Assembly (NCBI GenBank): GCA_905215965.1
Contig: CAJMSD010000006.1
Span: forward strand, 1 to 64,000
Reading direction: 5' to 3'
DNA length: 64,000 nt
Origin: an uncultured bacterium
GTDB lineage: Bacteria > Bacillota > Clostridia > Oscillospirales > Ruminococcaceae
In this document: piece after piece, positions 60,410 through 64,000 of the stretch
Position numbering within the stretch: the stretch's first letter is position 1
Layout: each line of letters begins with the position of its first letter
Notes under the pieces: model-generated
The model's input: the letters and a program-made list of their open reading frames with translations, nothing else
Database searches by the model: none
Told to the model about the DNA's origin: nothing
Translations under genes and position numbers: made by a program

Positions 60410-62284
60410 TTACCCCCTGTTCTGCTGAAGCCATACTGCCAGCAGCGAGACGTCAGCCGGAGAAACTCCCGAAATTCTTGAAGCTTGTCCCAGAGAAACA
60501 GGCTTTACCTTGTTCAATTTTTCGGCTGCTTCAAGGCGAAGTCCGCGGATATTGCTGTAATCTACATCAGTCGGAAGCTTTTTCTCTTCGAGCTTGCGCA
60601 TTTGCTCGATCTGATCGAGTTGCTTTGAAATATAACCTTCATACTTTATTTGCAGCTCTACTTGCTCGCAAACCTCTTCATTCAGAGGTTTCCTGTCATC
60701 GTCAAAAGCGGCAAGCTCGCTATAATTCAGCTGTGGACGCCTTATAAGATCCGCAAGCTTACAGCCTGTAGTCAGCGGAGCAGTGCTTTTTTCTGCCAAA
60801 AATGCGTTGATTTCATCGCTCGGAGAAATATTTTTGCTCTTAACACGCTTTATCTCCGCTTCAATGAGTTTTTCTTTATCCAGAAGCTTATTATATCTCT
60901 CCTTAGAGATAAGTCCGATTTTGTAACCGATTGGAGTCAATCTCTGATCCGCGTTATCCTGCCTCAAAATCAATCTGTATTCGCTTCTTGATGTCATCAT
61001 ACGGTAAGGATCTGAACAGCCCTTTGTCACAAGATCATCGATCAATGTGCCAATATATGATCCTGAACGGCTAAGCAGCATTGGTTCTTTGTTTTGAATT
61101 TTAAGAGCAGCATTAATTCCTGCAACGATTCCCTGTGCAGCAGCTTCCTCATATCCCGAGCTGCCGTTAAACTGACCTGCACCGTACAGACCCTCTATCT
61201 TCTTAAATTCAAGAGTGGGCAAAAGCTGCTGTGGATTGCAGCAGTCGTATTCAATCGCATAAGCCGGACGCATGATCTCAACGTCCTCAAGTCCGTCTAT
61301 TGTTTTGAGAAATGCAAGCTGAACATCCTCCGGCAAAGACGACGACATTCCCTGCAAATAATATTCTTCAGTGCTAATTCCCATTGGTTCTACAAACAAC
61401 TGATGACGAGGCTTATCTGAGAATCTTACAATTTTGTCCTCGATTGACGGACAGTAGCGAGGTCCCACACCTTCAATTCTACCGGAGTATAGAGGTGATC
61501 TGTCAAGGTTGGAAAGTATCACTTCATGCGTTTTACTATTTGTATATGTAACATAACAGCTTACAACATTTCTAAGAGATTCTTTTTCGGTCTCAAATGA
61601 AAAAGGTACTATATTTTCGTCTCCGTCCTGGCGTTCCATAATATCAAAATTAATGCTTCTTTTGTTTACACGACATGGAGTACCCGTCTTAAAACGGCGG
61701 ATTTCAACGCCATTTTCAATTAAACTCTGTGATAAAAATTTGCTTGGAAGAGCAGAATCCGGTCCGCTTTCATAAGAAACTTCACCAATGTGAATCTTAC
61801 CTTTAAGATAAGTACCGGTTGCAATTATCACTGCCTTAACATTATAAATAGCTCCAAGACTTGTTTTTATTCCGCGTATTTTTCCGTTTTCCACTATAAT
61901 TTCGGATATTTCTGCTTGCTTGACATAGAGATTGCTCTGCTTTTCGCACACATTTTTCATATAATTGTGATACTTTGTTCTGTCAGCCTGAACTCTTAGA
62001 CTATGAACGGCAGGGCCTTTTCCTCGATTAAGCATTCTGCTTTGTATGAAACATTTATCGGCTGCCTTTCCCATTTCGCCGCCAAGAGCGTCTATCTCGC
62101 GCACGAGATGACCCTTCGCAGTTCCTCCAATCGACGGATTACATGGCATATTTGCGATTTGATCGAGTGAAATAGTGAACATAGCAGTCTTGCAGCCAAG
62201 CCTTGCAGAAGCAAGAGCTGCTTCAATTCCGGCATGACCTGCGCCTACTACGGCAACATCAAATTCTCCCATTATATAAGACAT
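60410..62284 (-). CDS. mnmG: tRNA uridine-5-carboxymethylaminomethyl modification enzyme MnmG
   Basis: 624 residues. FAD motif DVAVVGAGHAGIEAALASAR (9-28), PCNPSIGGTAKGHLVREIDALGGEMG, and C-terminal helical domain with the YEGY motif (QIKYEGYISKQ). Works with MnmE to modify the wobble uridine. RBS GAGGAA. A degenerate parS lies just upstream. Confidence 0.97.
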   Translation of the reverse strand: MSYIMGEFDVAVVGAGHAGIEAALASARLGCKTAMFTISLDQIANMPCNPSIGGTAKGHLVREIDALGGEMGKAADKCFIQSRMLNRGKGPAVHSLRVQADRTKYHNYMKNVCEKQSNLYVKQAEISEIIVENGKIRGIKTSLGAIYNVKAVIIATGTYLKGKIHIGEVSYESGPDSALPSKFLSQSLIENGVEIRRFKTGTPCRVNKRSINFDIMERQDGDENIVPFSFETEKESLRNVVSCYVTYTNSKTHEVILSNLDRSPLYSGRIEGVGPRYCPSIEDKIVRFSDKPRHQLFVEPMGISTEEYYLQGMSSSLPEDVQLAFLKTIDGLEDVEIMRPAYAIEYDCCNPQQLLPTLEFKKIEGLYGAGQFNGSSGYEEAAAQGIVAGINAALKIQNKEPMLLSRSGSYIGTLIDDLVTKGCSDPYRMMTSRSEYRLILRQDNADQRLTPIGYKIGLISKERYNKLLDKEKLIEAEIKRVKSKNISPSDEINAFLAEKSTAPLTTGCKLADLIRRPQLNYSELAAFDDDRKPLNEEVCEQVELQIKYEGYISKQLDQIEQMRKLEEKKLPTDVDYSNIRGLRLEAAEKLNKVKPVSLGQASRISGVSPADVSLLAVWLQQNRG

Positions 62285-62302
62285 ATAAATTCCTCATTTA
62301 AT

Positions 62303-62318
62303 TGTTCCACATGGAACA
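62303..62318. promoter_or_regulatory. Degenerate parS-like site 3
   Basis: TGTTCCACATGGAACA differs from the parS core CACGTG by one base (CACATG) and keeps both flanks. Lies in the mnmE-mnmG gap. Binding is uncertain, as the CACGTG core is normally essential. Confidence 0.5.
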
Positions 62319-63680
62319 TTATTTTCCGACACAAAATCTTGAAAAAACCTCATCAACAACAGCATCGGTTACTTTTTCACCTGTAAGTTCAAGCAGTGAC
62401 TGCTCGGCAGCGTCTATAAGAATTGTTACCGCGTCGAGAAATTCTCCGCTTTCAATAGCAATAATTGCTTCTTTAATATTTATCATAGCCGAATCAATGC
62501 ATTTCTTTTGACGTTCGTTTGCAGCAATTGTATTGTCAAAATCAATCTCATTAAGCATAAATTCTGATTCAATTATATTTTCAAGCTGCTCAACTCCGGT
62601 GCTGTTTTTAGCGGATAAATATACTATATGTTTAATATATTTTTTAATTATATCATATTCAATTACGTTTTCAATATCATTTTTATTGACGACCGCGATT
62701 GATTTTCTATTTTTTATACTCTCTAAAATTTCATAATCGTCCGTGCACAGAGGACAACTGCCGTCGAAAACAGCGATAACAAGATCAGAATTATCAATGC
62801 TTTTTACTGCGATATCGATACCTATTTTTTCAATTTTATCATCGGTATCATGTATCCCGGCAGTATCCGATAGTCTCAACACTATATCGCCAAGCTTGAC
62901 AGTTTCTTCAATCACGTCACGCGTAGTGCCTGCGATCTCTGTTACAATGCTTCTCTCACAGCCGCTGAGACAATTAAACAGCGTTGATTTTCCTACATTT
63001 GGTTTTCCGATAATAGAAGTTTTTATTCCCTCGCGCAGTATCCTGCCGCTGTCGTAATGCTCTATGATCGAAGAAAGCAAAGCATATATATCGTTAAGCT
63101 CGCCCAGAAGCTTTTCAGGCTCTACAGCAGGAATATCCTCCTCTGGATAATCAGCCCACGCAGCAAGGTCTCCAAGAATACTTATTATTCTGTCAGAGCA
63201 GCTCTTCGTCTTTTTATAAGCAGCTCCGTCACGAAGATTTTCAGCCATTTTCAGCTCTCTTCTTCCCTTTGCAGAAATAATATCCATGACCGACTCAGCC
63301 TGAGTAAGATCCATTTTTCCGTTGAGAAACGACCTTTTCGTAAATTCGCCGGGAAGAGCGTTTTCCGCTCCGTTTTTTAATACTGCTTCAAGAATGAGAC
63401 GCGTTACGTAAAGACCGCCGTGGCACGAAATTTCGACAACATTTTCTCCGGTATAGCTGTGCGGTTCTCTGAAAACCGTAAGAATGCAGTCGTCTATCCT
63501 CTCGCTGCCGTCATAAACTTCACCGTAACAGCAAGTATATCCCTGCATATTTTTTACATCTTTGCTACCAAACGGGCGAAAAATTTTACCTGCAATGATC
63601 AATGCATCGTCGCCTGAAATACGTATGACCGATATGCCTCCCGGTGAGTTCGGCGTTGAAATTGCCGCAATTGTAGACAT
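62319..63680 (-). CDS. mnmE: tRNA modification GTPase MnmE
   Basis: 453 residues. N-terminal tetrahydrofolate-binding domain (STIAAISTPNSPGGISVIRI, then GEFTKRSFLNGKMDLTQAE), G domain inserted at about 215-375 with GKPNVGKSTLFN, EIAGTTRD, SDTAGI and NKND, and the C-terminal FCVGK with the conserved Cys. Partner of MnmG in U34 modification. RBS TAGGAG before ATG at 63680. Confidence 0.97.
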   Translation of the reverse strand: MSTIAAISTPNSPGGISVIRISGDDALIIAGKIFRPFGSKDVKNMQGYTCCYGEVYDGSERIDDCILTVFREPHSYTGENVVEISCHGGLYVTRLILEAVLKNGAENALPGEFTKRSFLNGKMDLTQAESVMDIISAKGRRELKMAENLRDGAAYKKTKSCSDRIISILGDLAAWADYPEEDIPAVEPEKLLGELNDIYALLSSIIEHYDSGRILREGIKTSIIGKPNVGKSTLFNCLSGCERSIVTEIAGTTRDVIEETVKLGDIVLRLSDTAGIHDTDDKIEKIGIDIAVKSIDNSDLVIAVFDGSCPLCTDDYEILESIKNRKSIAVVNKNDIENVIEYDIIKKYIKHIVYLSAKNSTGVEQLENIIESEFMLNEIDFDNTIAANERQKKCIDSAMINIKEAIIAIESGEFLDAVTILIDAAEQSLLELTGEKVTDAVVDEVFSRFCVGK

Positions 63681-63692
63681 TTTACCACTCCT

Positions 63693-63717
63693 AAAAAAAC
63701 AACGGCATTAAGCCGTT
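63693..63717 (-). terminator. Terminator between jag and mnmE
   Basis: AACGGC / GCCGTT short stem; on the minus strand a TTTTTTT tract follows. Confidence 0.7.
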
Positions 63718-63773
63718 TAAGAAATATTACAGAAAGCAGATATTTCTATCCGCTTTCCGCATATTATGAAAAA

Positions 63774-64000
63774 TCAAAATTCGATTTTTCCGTAAAGTCC
63801 GCCTTCCATTGAATCCTCCGGCTTTGGTTTTTTATAATCCTTTTCAAAGCTTGTTGAAAGATCAATTTCCCTTGATTCAAATGGTTCTTTTCTTGAATGA
63901 CCGTTTCCTCTGCCGTTTCTTCTGTTATCGTTATTTCTTCTGCCGCCGTTATTTCCTCTTCTCTTAGGATTATTCGAAGAAATAATTATTTTTCTGTAGG
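63774..64000 (-). CDS. jag: Jag/KhpB RNA-binding protein, C-terminal end (partial)
   Basis: 75 codons are in the window; the gene continues beyond the right edge. It reads YRKIIISSNNPKRRGNNGG (the end of the R3H domain), then an Asn/Arg/Gly-rich tail and a C-terminal MEGGLYGKIEF. The position before mnmE is the normal place of jag (spoIIIJ-associated, yidC-jag-mnmE). The low-complexity RGN tail is longer than in Bacillus. Identity rests on position and the R3H end. Confidence 0.75.
   Translation of the reverse strand, partial: YRKIIISSNNPKRRGNNGGRRNNDNRRNGRGNGHSRKEPFESREIDLSTSFEKDYKKPKPEDSMEGGLYGKIEF

Overview
The window reads as chromosomal DNA of a low-to-mid-GC Gram-positive anaerobe of the class Clostridia, most like a Ruminococcus-type member of the Oscillospiraceae (inference from gene content and protein style; no database was consulted). 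The pointers are the jag-mnmE-mnmG-rsmG-noc-parA-parB order with parS sites (the Firmicutes oriC-proximal arrangement), spoVAD/spoVAE, the [FeFe]-hydrogenase maturase hydF, a type-3 ProRS, agr quorum sensing and strong AGGAGG ribosome binding sites.

Layout. 1-480: three tandem consensus promoters firing leftwards, evidently in front of an rRNA operon just outside the window. 485-1300: a zinc-ribbon/PspC gene diverging from an Xre regulator. 1317-11759: a complete arginine pathway on the minus strand, argG-argH-argC-argJ-argB-argD-argF, interleaved with small genes (membrane proteins, a GNAT, a PH-domain protein, a LURP-one-like protein); an ARG-box cluster sits upstream of argG. 12313-18001: housekeeping genes (LDH/MDH-family enzyme, hydF, TM2 protein, a lone MazF, spoVAD-spoVAE, a YwqG-like protein). 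18218-18373: tRNA-Met and tRNA-Glu.

18351-42228 is accessory DNA. The last 23 bases of tRNA-Glu recur exactly at 39261-39283 and 42206-42228, so two elements lie in tandem in this tRNA. Element 1 (about 20.9 kb) has a tyrosine integrase, an excisionase-like protein and a serine recombinase at its left end but no visible relaxase or conjugation genes. Its most interesting cargo is a minus-strand cassette: RNA ligase, an unknown protein, a TIGR02452-type ADP-ribose glycohydrolase, an RlaP-type nucleotidyltransferase and a metallophosphoesterase. A divergent Xre regulator faces it across a promoter region with a 19-bp palindrome. It also carries three paralogous lipoproteins, an AAA/PD-(D/E)XK protein, another Xre protein, a truncated adenine methylase and several gene remnants. 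Element 2 (about 2.9 kb) has no integrase; it carries an ABC exporter and a stand-alone Spo0A DNA-binding domain.

42790-46838 is an agr-type peptide signalling locus: Xre regulator, LytTR response regulator (AgrA-like), a sensor kinase (AgrC-like) split by an in-frame TAA, AgrB, a 46-residue AgrD precursor overlapping agrB, and a second stand-alone Spo0A-type DNA-binding protein. 46998-53807: a YfhO-family membrane protein, a GT2-GtrA fusion and a P-type Ca2+-type ATPase. 53956-64000: proS, serS, parB, parA, noc, rsmG, mnmG, mnmE and the end of jag, with two good parS sites and one degenerate one; oriC is expected to the right of the window.
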